Shown: positions 18,319-27,040, numbered from the stretch's first letter. The stretch: DNA of 64,000 nucleotides from Paenibacillus chondroitinus NBRC 15376 (GCF_004000765.1 NZ_BILW01000025.1:30720-94719); one strand, 5' to 3'. Numbers and translations: made by a program. Notes: generated by a model from the sequence alone, not told the origin.

Positions 18319-19324
18319 TCAGGAAGAACTCAATTTGGGAAAACGTCTCATGGCACAAAGTTATCCACAGATAGTAGTCAAAAACATCCAGGTTATTCAA
18401 AGCGGAGGCATTAAAACGATATGGAAGCTGGAGACTTCTGTAGGAACCGTTTGTCTGAAGCGGATACGGAAGTCCATTCCGATCGTTAAATTCACCACAG
18501 CAGCGCAGGCTTATCTGTACCAAAAAGGAGCCAATGTTGCGGGGATTATTCCAACGAAGGATGGCCAGCTGTTTTTTGTCCATGAAGGTTATGCGTTGGT
18601 TCTCTATGCTTGGGTTGTGGGAAGCGACTTGGAAATGGATCGGGTGCCGGAGCATCTCTATACGGGGTTGAAGGGTCTCGCTCAATTCCATAAGGATACC
18701 GTAGGGTTTATCCCTCCTGATGACTGTGAGGTTTATAACCGGATGGGGGTATGGCCGAGTCATTTCAGCGGGATGTGCGAAGAGCTCAAGCTGTGGAAAG
18801 AGCAGGCTAAGCAAGGAAAAACGCTTTTCCATCAGTCTTATGTGAAGACTGGCGATGCCATGATTCAGATGGCAAGCCATGCCATCAAGCTGCTGGAAGC
18901 GTCCTGTTATGCGGATTGGGTGGCTGACATCGGTCATCACGGTTACATGTGCCACCAGGATTATGGCAAGGGCAATGCGATTGGGACGGATCGAGGCGTG
19001 TGTGTGCTGGACTTGGATAATCTGACGTACGACATTCCATTGCGTGATATTCGGAAGCTCCTGACCAAGCGTATGGAAGAGCTGGGACGCTGGGATGCCG
19101 ATGAGCTGAAACGATGCATGAGCTATTATGAAGCTGTTCTTCCTTTTACACCGGAGCAAATGCAGGTGCTTTATATTGATTTGCTGTTTCCGCATAAGCA
19201 TTACGGCTATGTCAAATCGCCTTTCAAAAAAGGCGAACCAGGGGACGAAAAAAAGCTGAACAAGATTGTTTTATTTGAAATGGAGAAGCTGCCTGTTCTT
19301 AAGAAACTCATCAAGGGATTCTAG
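18308..19324 (+). CDS. CotS-family spore coat kinase-like protein, second copy
   Basis: 338 residues, GTG start translationally coupled to the preceding gene. Catalytic-loop CHQDYGKGN (about residue 215), LDLDNLTYD metal site and IPLRDIRKLL correspond one-to-one with the first copy, although overall sequence has drifted. The lysine of the N-lobe (TVCLKRIRK) is present. Tandem CotS-like genes are common in Bacillales coat loci. Confidence 0.85.
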   Translation: MVPSQEELNLGKRLMAQSYPQIVVKNIQVIQSGGIKTIWKLETSVGTVCLKRIRKSIPIVKFTTAAQAYLYQKGANVAGIIPTKDGQLFFVHEGYALVLYAWVVGSDLEMDRVPEHLYTGLKGLAQFHKDTVGFIPPDDCEVYNRMGVWPSHFSGMCEELKLWKEQAKQGKTLFHQSYVKTGDAMIQMASHAIKLLEASCYADWVADIGHHGYMCHQDYGKGNAIGTDRGVCVLDLDNLTYDIPLRDIRKLLTKRMEELGRWDADELKRCMSYYEAVLPFTPEQMQVLYIDLLFPHKHYGYVKSPFKKGEPGDEKKLNKIVLFEMEKLPVLKKLIKGF

Positions 19325-19335
19325 GAGGGAAATTC

Positions 19336-19542
19336 GTGAGATCAGAAGAGGAATTTGTCGGTCGGGGGCTGCAATTTGCCGAACTGCTAAGAAAAATTGC
19401 TGATCAAATAACAGCAGGTAATCTCGTTATTCGAGGCAAACAGATCACCTTGCCGGATGTGGATATGGAATTTAAAGTGAGCCATAAGAGCGATTTGGGT
19501 GCAAATAAATTGTCCATCGGAATTGAATGGGTGGACAAATAG
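19336..19542 (+). CDS. Amphi-Trp domain small protein
   Basis: 68 residues; GTG start 7 nt after GGAGGG. The pattern (LRKIADQITAGNL, then alternating polar/hydrophobic beta strands ending IGIEWVDK) fits the amphi-Trp domain. Function of that domain is not known. Last gene of the rightward operon; its stop is followed at once by a terminator. Confidence 0.75.
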   Translation: MRSEEEFVGRGLQFAELLRKIADQITAGNLVIRGKQITLPDVDMEFKVSHKSDLGANKLSIGIEWVDK

Positions 19543-19544
19543 AG

Positions 19545-19588
19545 AAGAGGACGGAGTTGGGGGATTATCCCAGCTTCGTCCTCTTTTT
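19545..19588 (+). terminator. Terminator at the convergent junction
   Basis: AAGAGGACGGAG pairs with CTTCGTCCTCTT around an inner TGGG/CCCA, followed by T5. It ends the rightward operon. The last codons of the leftward gene (stop at 19565) are embedded in the hairpin. Confidence 0.85.
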
Positions 19589-20614
19589 AGTTTTGGCTGT
19601 TTTTTTCTTCGTTGCTGATCGGGAACGAAGCGGCTTTTTGGCAAGCTTCTTTAACGTTCTTTTTCGGCTGCGTAGTCCGAACTTGATTTTACGCCGTTTG
19701 AGGCGCCTTCGAGGAAGTGCTCTCTTCAGAAGTCTCTTGCGCCGCCTGATTTTTCTTCTTAGAGCGGCAGGGCGAGGAGCGGGCGGGGGACTTGCAAGGG
19801 GTTCCGGTTTGGGCAGCAAAAGCTGATGCATCTCCAGCAGGTTATCCCCTTTCACCGGATGAATCCAATAGTAGTAAGGATGATCTCGATGCCGCTGTAC
19901 ATTTTCAAAGGTGATGTTTTCGCCCCAGCGGACCATATCATTATACTTGGCTCCCTCGGGGTATTCCCGAACCCTTCCACCGCAGGCCATAGCCAGTGTG
20001 ACAAAAAAAACTTCTTCTAAAGCAGCGGCCTCCGTTATACCAAACAGGTGATCTACGGCGGCATGGTCGACATGCGCGAGCATACGTCTGACGATATCAT
20101 GCCTGTAGACTTGACCGGGATTAAAGTAGGTCAGAAAGCCGTCTGTCCGGAAAACCGGCTGCCATAAATGCCATTCTTTCATCATGTTTTGTACAGGCAG
20201 GGAGAAGTCGTGATCCCGATTGTTTTCGAGCCTCCAGCCCATGCTGTCGGACTCGGCCATCACCTCGTCCAAAAAGGGCTGGAAGCCGTGTTTCACAAAC
20301 ATCACATCATGATCCAGCGACATGAGATATTCATAGCCGGCGCCGATTTCTTCGAGCCATTTCATGATCTCCCACATGCCCGGCGCGATAATGCCGGCTT
20401 TTAAGGGATGGCTGTGCGGAAAGGACCAAATGTTCACGTTTTTTCCGAAATCGGGATTCGTCCCGCCGTTGTAAAGAAGAATGCCGGCTTCAGGATTGAA
20501 AAAATGAATATTTTCGACCTGCGCCGCCAATACCTGTTCGTTTTCGTGAGCGATTACGATAATGACCAATCTTTTTTGGATCAGTTCATTTATGTGAGTA
20601 GGCGTCATATCCAT
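19565..20614 (-). CDS. GT-A-like family protein with Lys/Arg-rich tail
   Basis: 349 residues from ATG 20614 (MDMTPTHINE) with AAGGTGG upstream; a GTG at 20629 is also possible. The core (residues ~15-255) is the fifth copy of the domain seen at 7235-9586 and in the 14066 product: IAHENEQVLAAQVENI, YNGGTNPDFGK, DHD at 101-103, FNPGQVYRHD, ALEEVFFVTLAMACGG, HPVKGDNLLEMHQLL. It is closest to the second domain of the 14066 product. The last ~85 residues are a Pro-rich linker and an extremely basic tail. Function unknown. Confidence 0.75.
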   Translation of the reverse strand: MDMTPTHINELIQKRLVIIVIAHENEQVLAAQVENIHFFNPEAGILLYNGGTNPDFGKNVNIWSFPHSHPLKAGIIAPGMWEIMKWLEEIGAGYEYLMSLDHDVMFVKHGFQPFLDEVMAESDSMGWRLENNRDHDFSLPVQNMMKEWHLWQPVFRTDGFLTYFNPGQVYRHDIVRRMLAHVDHAAVDHLFGITEAAALEEVFFVTLAMACGGRVREYPEGAKYNDMVRWGENITFENVQRHRDHPYYYWIHPVKGDNLLEMHQLLLPKPEPLASPPPAPRPAALRRKIRRRKRLLKRALPRRRLKRRKIKFGLRSRKRTLKKLAKKPLRSRSATKKKTAKTKKRTKLG

Positions 20615-20693
20615 TGTGGCACTCACCACCTTATGATTTGTTTCGCTGCTGCGCTGTATTTATCATATTCTGGAGCTGGCAAAGTGTGAGAGG

Positions 20694-21530
20694 CTAGTCA
20701 GCGTGTTTCATCCACACATGCAAGTCAGCAATCATTTGGGGATAAGAAGAAACCGGATAGTCGAAGTCAGCTCTTGTGGAGACTAGGCTCTTGTCGGATA
20801 GGATAGCATCGTTAGCGTGGATCGTGACAGCATCATGATGGAATTGCTGCTGAATTAGCTTCAGCAAGTCATATTTGGAGAGCTTTGGCTGGCCGGCAAG
20901 GTGGACAAGGCCATGAATGGGGTGCTGGAGGCACCAGTCGATCGCTTTAGCCAACTCCAACGTCGTAACCCCGTTCCAGAACACCTGGCGATATCCCTGA
21001 ATATCGCCTTTTTGCTGCATAAACCAATGAAAGAGCCCATTACCGTTCTGTTTTAACTCAGGCCCGATGATTGAAGTGCGGATCGTCAACACGCCCCTGC
21101 CGATGACTTCGCCCAGGCTTTTGCTTTTGCCATAAACCGACAGGGCATCCGCGAGATCAGATTCCGTATAGTTTCCGCGCGAACCTGAAAACACACAATC
21201 AGTGCTGATGTGAAAAAGGCGGAAGCCATACGGCTCCGCAAATTCAGCCAGCAGATGGGGAAACAGGCTGTTGACATAAATGGCTTCAGCCTGCCGCGTT
21301 CGAGCCTCTTCATTCAGCAAGCCGACTGCGTTGATGACGACATCCGGCCCAATCTGTTTCAACAGATGCCGCAAGTGCTCAGCGTTCCTGACGTCCAGCG
21401 CTACAGCCCGGGGGTCCGCCGGATCGGCGGATCGCACGGTCGTCCATACATCACCCTTATGCTGACGGGTAAAATAGCTCTTCAACATGTGTCCGGCCAT
21501 GCCCTGACCGCCGATAATGAGTAGTTTCAA
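20694..21530 (-). CDS. RmlD-like NAD(P)H-dependent sugar reductase
   Basis: 278 residues. Short-chain reductase with GGQGMAG at residues 7-13, HISTDCVFSG and Y-x3-K in VYGKSKSLGE, as in dTDP-4-dehydrorhamnose reductases. It overlaps the FnlA/CapE-like gene by 4 nt and, unlike CapF/WbjC, has no C-terminal cupin domain. In this gene set it would reduce the 4-keto intermediate from UDP-GlcNAc, giving a UDP-L-RhaNAc type product that the 2-epimerase converts to UDP-L-QuiNAc (the Wbv pathway; inference). Confidence 0.8.
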   Translation of the reverse strand: MKLLIIGGQGMAGHMLKSYFTRQHKGDVWTTVRSADPADPRAVALDVRNAEHLRHLLKQIGPDVVINAVGLLNEEARTRQAEAIYVNSLFPHLLAEFAEPYGFRLFHISTDCVFSGSRGNYTESDLADALSVYGKSKSLGEVIGRGVLTIRTSIIGPELKQNGNGLFHWFMQQKGDIQGYRQVFWNGVTTLELAKAIDWCLQHPIHGLVHLAGQPKLSKYDLLKLIQQQFHHDAVTIHANDAILSDKSLVSTRADFDYPVSSYPQMIADLHVWMKHAD

Positions 21531-22516
21531 GGAAGAAATCCTCCTTTGAGCAGCATTTGTAAGATCTCTTGGGATGTCATGAGTGAATCGTTGGAGGCAT
21601 ACTGGGTGAAGGTTGTTTTGGGCAAATGACTGTAATGGTCATAGAGGGAGGGCGTCGCATTCGCAGGGAGGATGACAAAGTATTTCTCATTGTATTGGTA
21701 GGTAAAAGGGATTTCGTGAGAGGAAACAAGCACTTCATGCAGCTTCTCCCCGGGACGGATACCGACATCCTTCACGGACAGAGGTTGGTCCGATAATTGC
21801 TCCATGAGGACTTCAGCCAAATCAAGAATGAGGCAGGCATTCATTTTCATCACAAAGGTTTCTCCGCCTACTGCCGCTTTGGCCGCGCTTAACAGCAGTT
21901 CAATCGCTTCAGGCAGCGTCAGGAAGAAACGGGTCATGTCTTTGTGCGTAAGAGGGAGAGCTTCTCCTTGCAGAATGCGGTTTTTGAAGAAAGGAACGAC
22001 GCTGCCGTTGGTGCCCAGCACATTGCCGCCTCGAATACAGACAAACTGGGTTGTGGAGCTGAAATCATTCGCCCGAACCATGAGCTTTTCTCCCAAAGCT
22101 TTCGTCATCCCGTAAAAATTGATCGGATCTACGGCTTTATCGGTGGAGACGTCGACGACTTTTTTGACACCGGCCCGAATACTGCCTCGGATGACATTTT
22201 CGGTTCCTTTTACATTCGTTTTGAGCGCTTCATCCGGTTGGGCTTCACAGATCGGCACGTGTTTGAGGGCGGCCAAATGAAAGACATAATCGACGTTCCG
22301 GCAGGCGTCCTCGACAGCTTCCTGATCCCGGACATCACCGATCATAAACGTGAGAGAAGGGTGGAAGCCGAAGTCTCGCTGCATCTTCACTTGTGAGAAT
22401 TCGTTTCGGGAGAAGATGCGAATTTCCTTAGGCCCCTCCTGCAGGAGGCTGCGGGTAAGCTCCTGCCCCCAAGATCCGGTTCCCCCTGTGATGAGGATCG
22501 TTTGATTATGAAACAT
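21527..22516 (-). CDS. UDP-GlcNAc 4,6-dehydratase/5-epimerase, FnlA/CapE/WbjB type
   Basis: 329 residues, "polysaccharide biosynthesis protein" type short-chain dehydratase. GGTGSWG at residues 11-17, FHLAALKHVPICE, STDKAVDPINFYGMTK (active-site Y and K) and MTRFFLTLPEA mark this inverting dehydratase subfamily. It starts the conversion of UDP-GlcNAc to UDP-L-FucNAc or UDP-L-QuiNAc. It overlaps the genes on both sides (by 11 and 4 nt), so the three enzymes are made together. Confidence 0.88.
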   Translation of the reverse strand: MFHNQTILITGGTGSWGQELTRSLLQEGPKEIRIFSRNEFSQVKMQRDFGFHPSLTFMIGDVRDQEAVEDACRNVDYVFHLAALKHVPICEAQPDEALKTNVKGTENVIRGSIRAGVKKVVDVSTDKAVDPINFYGMTKALGEKLMVRANDFSSTTQFVCIRGGNVLGTNGSVVPFFKNRILQGEALPLTHKDMTRFFLTLPEAIELLLSAAKAAVGGETFVMKMNACLILDLAEVLMEQLSDQPLSVKDVGIRPGEKLHEVLVSSHEIPFTYQYNEKYFVILPANATPSLYDHYSHLPKTTFTQYASNDSLMTSQEILQMLLKGGFLP

Positions 22517-23600
22517 AGCTCTGTCCTCCTAGTACAATATTGACAACCTTACTCGATACATTCGGGTCCAGATAGCCATCCGGACACTGCCATGTATGGT
22601 GAGGCTGCATCATCAGCTTGACGCTGGCGGCGATCCGCTCAGGCACAAGACCGGAAAGTAAATTGCTGCCGCAAAGCAAGGTTTCCGGCCGCTCGGTGCT
22701 TTGACGAATGGTGACGGCCGGTACGCCCAGGATACAGCTTTCTTCCTGTACCGTGCCGCTATCCGTAATGACGCAGGCGGCATGCTTCTGCAGCTTCAGA
22801 AAGTCGAAAAATCCGAATGGCGGAAGGAAGCGAATGAGCGGGTGGGAAGCCATGACTCCAAGCTTATCGAGGCGGTCCTTCGTCCGGGGATGCGTACTGC
22901 AGATGATAGGGAGCTGTGTATCTTCGGCTACAAGCTGCAAGCCTTCGATAATTTGCCGCAGCAGGGCTTCATGATCGACATTCTCGGCCCGGTGAGCGGT
23001 AACGAGGATATACCCCTTATCCGATAGGCCTAATTCGTCTAAAATACGACTCGCACCCGCCTGCCCTTTGTAATGCTCCATCACTTCATAAATCGGATTC
23101 CCCGTCATCCAAATTCGCTGAGAAGGAACACCGTCCCGCAGCAAGTTTTCGCGCGCTCCGGGCGTATATGGCATATTGCAGGTAGAAATGGCGTCAATTG
23201 CTTTTCTATTAATCTCTTCAGGAACACGGGTATCATAACAGCGATTTCCGGCTTCCATGTGATAGACGGGAACGCCATGCCTCTCGCCTATCAGAGCGGT
23301 GAGCGCACTGTTGGTATCGCCAAGAACGAGCATGCGATCCGGTTTCTCCTTCAGCAGCACTTTCTCAACTTCGACGAACATTTGTGCAATTTGCTCGCCA
23401 ACGGTTTGCGCTTGAAGCCGAACATGAACGTCCGGGAGCCGAATGCCCATTTGCTCGAAAAAGACGTCGCTAAGCGTGCGATCATAATTTTGTCCGGAAT
23501 GCACGAGTAGATGTGAATCGGCAAGAAGATCCAGTTTGGCGATCACTAAGCTTAACCGGATAATTTCGGGGCGTGTTCCTAGGACTGTCATGATCTTCAT
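22506..23600 (-). CDS. UDP-N-acetylglucosamine 2-epimerase, WbjD/FnlC/CapG-like
   Basis: 364 residues, non-hydrolysing 2-epimerase family. GTRPEIIRL, VHSGQNYD, HMEAGNRCYD, VTAHRAENV and DSGTVQEESCILGVP are the family signatures. The same family makes UDP-ManNAc, but adjacency to the FnlA/CapE dehydratase argues for the C2-epimerisation step of a UDP-6-deoxy-L-HexNAc pathway. First gene of the overlapping trio. Confidence 0.88.
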   Translation of the reverse strand: MKIMTVLGTRPEIIRLSLVIAKLDLLADSHLLVHSGQNYDRTLSDVFFEQMGIRLPDVHVRLQAQTVGEQIAQMFVEVEKVLLKEKPDRMLVLGDTNSALTALIGERHGVPVYHMEAGNRCYDTRVPEEINRKAIDAISTCNMPYTPGARENLLRDGVPSQRIWMTGNPIYEVMEHYKGQAGASRILDELGLSDKGYILVTAHRAENVDHEALLRQIIEGLQLVAEDTQLPIICSTHPRTKDRLDKLGVMASHPLIRFLPPFGFFDFLKLQKHAACVITDSGTVQEESCILGVPAVTIRQSTERPETLLCGSNLLSGLVPERIAASVKLMMQPHHTWQCPDGYLDPNVSSKVVNIVLGGQSYVS

Positions 23601-23616
23601 CGCGTAAATCTCCTTT

Positions 23617-24576
23617 TCATAAGAGGCTTCGATAGTAATCCAGCGTATCGGATACCGACTGGGCGAGTGAAAGGGTGGGTGCCCAACCGGTTGCTGCGCG
23701 AAGCTTGGTGTTGTCCCCTTGAACGAGGGGGGCTTCGTTAGGGCGAATTAAACGCTCGTCGACTGCCACCTCGAAATTGATTGCTGCATAATGCTGCAGC
23801 AGATCAACAATGGCGCTAATGGGGCAGGCTGTTCCACTGCATACATTAAATACTTGGCCGAAAGGTGCTGCGGTTAGCTGCATGAGTGAGGCGTAGGCGA
23901 TAACAGCATCACGTACGTCAAGAAAGTCGCGCTGTACAGCCGTGTTGCCCATAACGAGCTTAGGAGGGAGATGGCCTTTTTCCATCATCGCGACTTGCTT
24001 GGCGAGCAGGGCGCATACGCCGGTCGCGTTTCCTGGGCCAATCAAATTGAAAGTCCTGGCTATGAACGTTGGAACTCCATATACGCTGCCATACATTTGC
24101 ATGAATGAAGTCATGATCTGCTTGCTCCAGGCGTAGGGGCTGACAGGCAGAATGGGCGAGGTTTCTTTCACAGGCATCGTTTGAAAATTATATTCATAAG
24201 CGGTTCCTATGGCTAGGAACCCTTGAATTCTGCTTGCTGCCGCAGATCTTACAGCTTCTAGCATGTGTAACGTACACCAAGAGTTCGTATGCAGGACTTG
24301 AACCGGATCCGCATAAGATGCACTTACATCGTTAGCTCCGGCCAAGTGGATGATATGTGTGATCGGATGCTCCTGAAGGAGCTGTGTAAGGACAGCGCTC
24401 TGCGTGATATCACCTGAAATGTAATGCAGATTCGGATGTTTTATTGGGCAGCTGATCTTGCGTCCAATCCCGAGCAGGTTCATGTTTTGATGCAAGAGAT
24501 AGGCCGCCATGTGCTGCCCGACGAACCCGTTAATCCCCGTAAGGAGTACGAGTGGAGGATTCGTCATCCTCGTCAT
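23617..24576 (-). CDS. NAD-dependent 4-reductase/epimerase, GDP-4-keto-6-deoxymannose reductase-like
   Basis: 319 residues, extended short-chain dehydrogenase with GINGFVGQHMAAYL (GxxGxxG), HLAGANDV, Y-x3-K in SPYAWSK and RTFNLIGPG. Overall it resembles Rmd-type reductases that make GDP-D-rhamnose from GDP-4-keto-6-deoxymannose. It overlaps the nucleotidyltransferase by 4 nt, and the GMD-type dehydratase lies just beyond, so these three look like one pathway. Confidence 0.75.
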   Translation of the reverse strand: MTRMTNPPLVLLTGINGFVGQHMAAYLLHQNMNLLGIGRKISCPIKHPNLHYISGDITQSAVLTQLLQEHPITHIIHLAGANDVSASYADPVQVLHTNSWCTLHMLEAVRSAAASRIQGFLAIGTAYEYNFQTMPVKETSPILPVSPYAWSKQIMTSFMQMYGSVYGVPTFIARTFNLIGPGNATGVCALLAKQVAMMEKGHLPPKLVMGNTAVQRDFLDVRDAVIAYASLMQLTAAPFGQVFNVCSGTACPISAIVDLLQHYAAINFEVAVDERLIRPNEAPLVQGDNTKLRAATGWAPTLSLAQSVSDTLDYYRSLL

Positions 24577-25286
24577 ACCGGTTCACCGGGGAGTAAGAGA
24601 GATTTGAGTTTGCCGAATTGCTCATTGGCCAACGTATAATCCGTCGGCCGGCCGATATCGAGCCAGAAATCATTGTTTTCATAATGGCGGACCTTCTCAT
24701 CTGCGTCTAGCAGGGCATGAATCAAATCAGGAATGTCGAAATATTGATGGGAAGGGATATAATCGGCTACTTCCGGGTTCATCATATAGATGCCCATGCT
24801 TACATAGGCCGAGCGGGTAGGTTTTTCTACAAAGTTCGTGACATACTCATCTTTTGTTTCAAGGACGCCAAGCTCAATCGGAATCCCTTTTTTCTGCGAA
24901 GCGATAGTAAGTATACTGCCTCCTTGGATATGAAAATCTCTAAAGCGGGAAAAATCCAAGGTAGTGAGGACATCACAATTAATTAACAAGAATGGACCGG
25001 ACCTGCGGCTGATGAGTTTAATTGGACCCACAGTGCCCAGGGGCTCATTTTCTACATAATAAGAGATGGATACACCCCGAGAGCTTCCATCTCCGAAATA
25101 GGTCTGTATAAGCCCCGACAAGTAGCCGCATGCCATGGTGATGGAGGTAAACCCATAATTACGGAGCTGCTTCACGATGATCTCCAGTATGGGTTGTTCG
25201 CCAACGGGTAATAACCCTTTGGGAAGCACCTTGGTATAAGGCGCCATGCGCATCCCCTTGCCGCCCGTCATGATTACGACTTCCAC
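24573..25286 (-). CDS. Sugar-1-phosphate nucleotidyltransferase
   Basis: 237 residues from GTG 25286, which follows AAGGAG by 9 nt; ATG 25316 would overlap the upstream gene and has no ribosome site. The signature GGKGMRMAPYTKVLPKGLLP matches the G-x-G-x-R-x9-K-P loop with Met in place of the usual Thr. LINCDVLT holds the metal Asp. It resembles mannose-1-phosphate guanylyltransferases and would activate the sugar acted on by its neighbours. Confidence 0.82.
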   Translation of the reverse strand: MEVVIMTGGKGMRMAPYTKVLPKGLLPVGEQPILEIIVKQLRNYGFTSITMACGYLSGLIQTYFGDGSSRGVSISYYVENEPLGTVGPIKLISRRSGPFLLINCDVLTTLDFSRFRDFHIQGGSILTIASQKKGIPIELGVLETKDEYVTNFVEKPTRSAYVSMGIYMMNPEVADYIPSHQYFDIPDLIHALLDADEKVRHYENNDFWLDIGRPTDYTLANEQFGKLKSLLLPGEPV

Positions 25287-25299
25287 AGAAACCAACTCC

Positions 25300-26286
25300 T
25301 TATACGACATATTCATTAGGCCGATACAGCTCGGGATGGTTGTTCATCCACTCAATCGTCCGAGCCAAGCCTTGCACCAGAGGAACGGTTGGCTTCCAGC
25401 CCATCAAAGCTGCGGCTTTGCTGCTGTCCGAGAAGAGGCGGTCCACTTCGCTTTTTTCCGGCCGTACCCGTTCGATGGCGATACGCACAGGCAGATCTTT
25501 TCCAATGATTTGCTTGATGGTTTGAGCAAGCTCGCCAATGGAGATTTCCGCCCCTGATCCGGCGTTTATCGTCTGCCCAATAGCTGCATCATGGCTGGCA
25601 GCACAAATAAAAGCTCTGGCGGTATCTTCTACGAAAGTAAAATCACGGGTCGCACTGAGATTGCCGAGGACGATTTCGGGTTGATGCAGCGCTTGATTAA
25701 TAATGGTAGGAATGACTGCTCGCATGGACTGTCGCGGACCGTAGGCATTGAAGGGTCTGACCGTTACGACAGGCAGTGAATACGAGCAATTAAAGCTTTC
25801 AATGATCTTATCGGCGCCGATCTTACTTGCGGAGTAGGGGGATTGGCCTTGCAGCGGATGCGTTTCATCCATAGGCACATAACGTGCGCTTCCGTACACT
25901 TCACTGGTAGAGGTGTGAATCAGTTTCGCTGTCCCTAAATCCAAGGCGGCTTGCGCGATATTTAGGGTGCCGATGACATTGGCTTGCACAACATCCGTTG
26001 GATGTTGATATGAATAAGGGATAGCAATCAGTGCTCCTAAATGAAAAATGGTATCCATGCCTTTCACGGCACGATAGACGCCGTGAGGATCGCGCAAATC
26101 TCCTTTGACGACGTCAATTTCCTTCTGAACATCATGGGGCAGTTGATCGAGAAAACCGCGTGAATTCGTTGAATTATATCGAATAAAGGCTCTGACCTTC
26201 GCACCTTCCGCAACTAGCTGGTGTACGAGATGGCTGCCGATAAAGCCGGCGGCACCTGTTACCAGCACTTGCTTCCCTCTCATCAT
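25300..26286 (-). CDS. NDP-sugar 4,6-dehydratase, GMD/LegB-like
   Basis: 328 residues from ATG 26286 (AAGGAGTG upstream; an ATG at 26310 overlaps no ribosome site). GAAGFIG Rossmann motif, catalytic STSEVYG (the T-S-E triad of GDP-mannose 4,6-dehydratases) and SPYSASK. RPFNAYGPRQS and FTFVEDTARAF are shared with LegB-type proteins. No aminotransferase or sialate synthase genes are nearby, so a plain 6-deoxyhexose is more likely than legionaminate. Head of a leftward run ending at 19565. Confidence 0.82.
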   Translation of the reverse strand: MMRGKQVLVTGAAGFIGSHLVHQLVAEGAKVRAFIRYNSTNSRGFLDQLPHDVQKEIDVVKGDLRDPHGVYRAVKGMDTIFHLGALIAIPYSYQHPTDVVQANVIGTLNIAQAALDLGTAKLIHTSTSEVYGSARYVPMDETHPLQGQSPYSASKIGADKIIESFNCSYSLPVVTVRPFNAYGPRQSMRAVIPTIINQALHQPEIVLGNLSATRDFTFVEDTARAFICAASHDAAIGQTINAGSGAEISIGELAQTIKQIIGKDLPVRIAIERVRPEKSEVDRLFSDSSKAAALMGWKPTVPLVQGLARTIEWMNNHPELYRPNEYVV

Positions 26287-26405
26287 GAATGAGATCACTC
26301 CTTCCAACATATGGTTACAGTCTATTCCCTTTGTCTATGGAAGTAGTGGACTATCCCCCATTCAGAAGGATGATTAGGAAAAAATAGGTAAAAGCAGGCA
26401 TGGCG

Positions 26406-26429
26406 AAAAGACCGCTCCAGCGGATCTTT
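26406..26429 (-). terminator. Probable terminator of the 26470-26880 gene
   Basis: On the - strand AAAGATCCGC pairs with GCGGTCTTT (one bulged base) and is followed by TTTTC. It lies 41 nt beyond the stop. Confidence 0.6.
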
Positions 26430-26469
26430 GAGATCTTTTGGGGCAGCCTGTTTTATTCAAAGTTCTCCG

Positions 26470-26880
26470 TTAGCCATACGTATAAGAAATACCGGAGAGT
26501 GTAACTGGACCTGTAACCGTTGCCCCAGTTAATAAACCTGGTTCCAATTGTACAGTGAAGGAGTAACCTTGGTTCGAAGTAGCTGGCACATTAGTATCAA
26601 TGGCTTGGAAGGAGACGGTTAGTTCTTGTCCAGTGGACAGAAGGGCTTCTTGTCTGGCGGAGAAAATGACGGCGTTGCCACGTAACACGTTAAATAAGAG
26701 CACAGGAGCAAGGAGAGTGGAGGAGACACCGACGGTAGCCGTTAGAAGAACTCTGTTGGGTCCTTGTGGAATCGCTAATCCGAATTCTGCGAGTGTGATG
26801 GGCGTCGTGGAGACAACACGATTGAGAGAACCGCTGGACGAACCGGGAACGCTTGTCCCAATGCTAACAATGTTTGACAT
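26470..26880 (-). CDS. Small beta-rich protein of unknown function
   Basis: 136 residues from ATG 26880 with AAAGGAGGTG upstream. Not recognised. Ser/Thr/Val-rich N-terminus, then alternating hydrophobic strands (VRVLLTATVGV-like, LLFNVLRGNAVIF, LTVSFQAIDT, YSFTVQLEPG) and an ending in repeated GATVTGPVTLSG turns. This suggests a compact all-beta fold such as the C-terminal jelly rolls of spore-surface filaments (weak inference). No signal peptide. It is transcribed alone, divergently from the sulfotransferase gene. Confidence 0.65.
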   Translation of the reverse strand: MSNIVSIGTSVPGSSSGSLNRVVSTTPITLAEFGLAIPQGPNRVLLTATVGVSSTLLAPVLLFNVLRGNAVIFSARQEALLSTGQELTVSFQAIDTNVPATSNQGYSFTVQLEPGLLTGATVTGPVTLSGISYTYG

Positions 26881-26901
26881 GAAAATCACCTCCTTTCCTA
26901 T

Positions 26902-26923
26902 ATTCTATTAAATTTAATAGAAT
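26902..26923. promoter_or_regulatory. Perfect 22-bp palindrome in the divergent intergenic region
   Basis: Half-site ATTCTATTAAA is followed directly by its exact complement. It starts 22 nt upstream of the small beta-rich gene's ATG, next to its ribosome site, so it lies in or at the start of that mRNA. Could be an operator or an mRNA 5' stem-loop. Confidence 0.6.
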
Positions 26924-27031
26924 TTGCTTGGATGGGAGTTGGTCTTTACCATTTTATTGGTAAAATGTGTTGGTGTTCTAACTTTGTTAAGGGATATAGA
27001 CGCATTAACAGGTCAAGTTGGTACTGTGACA

Positions 27032-27040
27032 CATACGCTA
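27032..27040 (+). promoter_or_regulatory. Sporulation-type -10 candidate before the sulfotransferase
   Basis: CATACGCTA fits CATAnnnTA, the -10 of sigma-E/sigma-K promoters, 33 nt before the ATG. No convincing -35 was found. Confidence 0.35.

Noticed and set aside
18242..19201. 319-codon antisense frame opposite the second CotS-like gene
   Set aside because: The sense strand has clear kinase motifs; the antisense has no ribosome site or recognisable motif.
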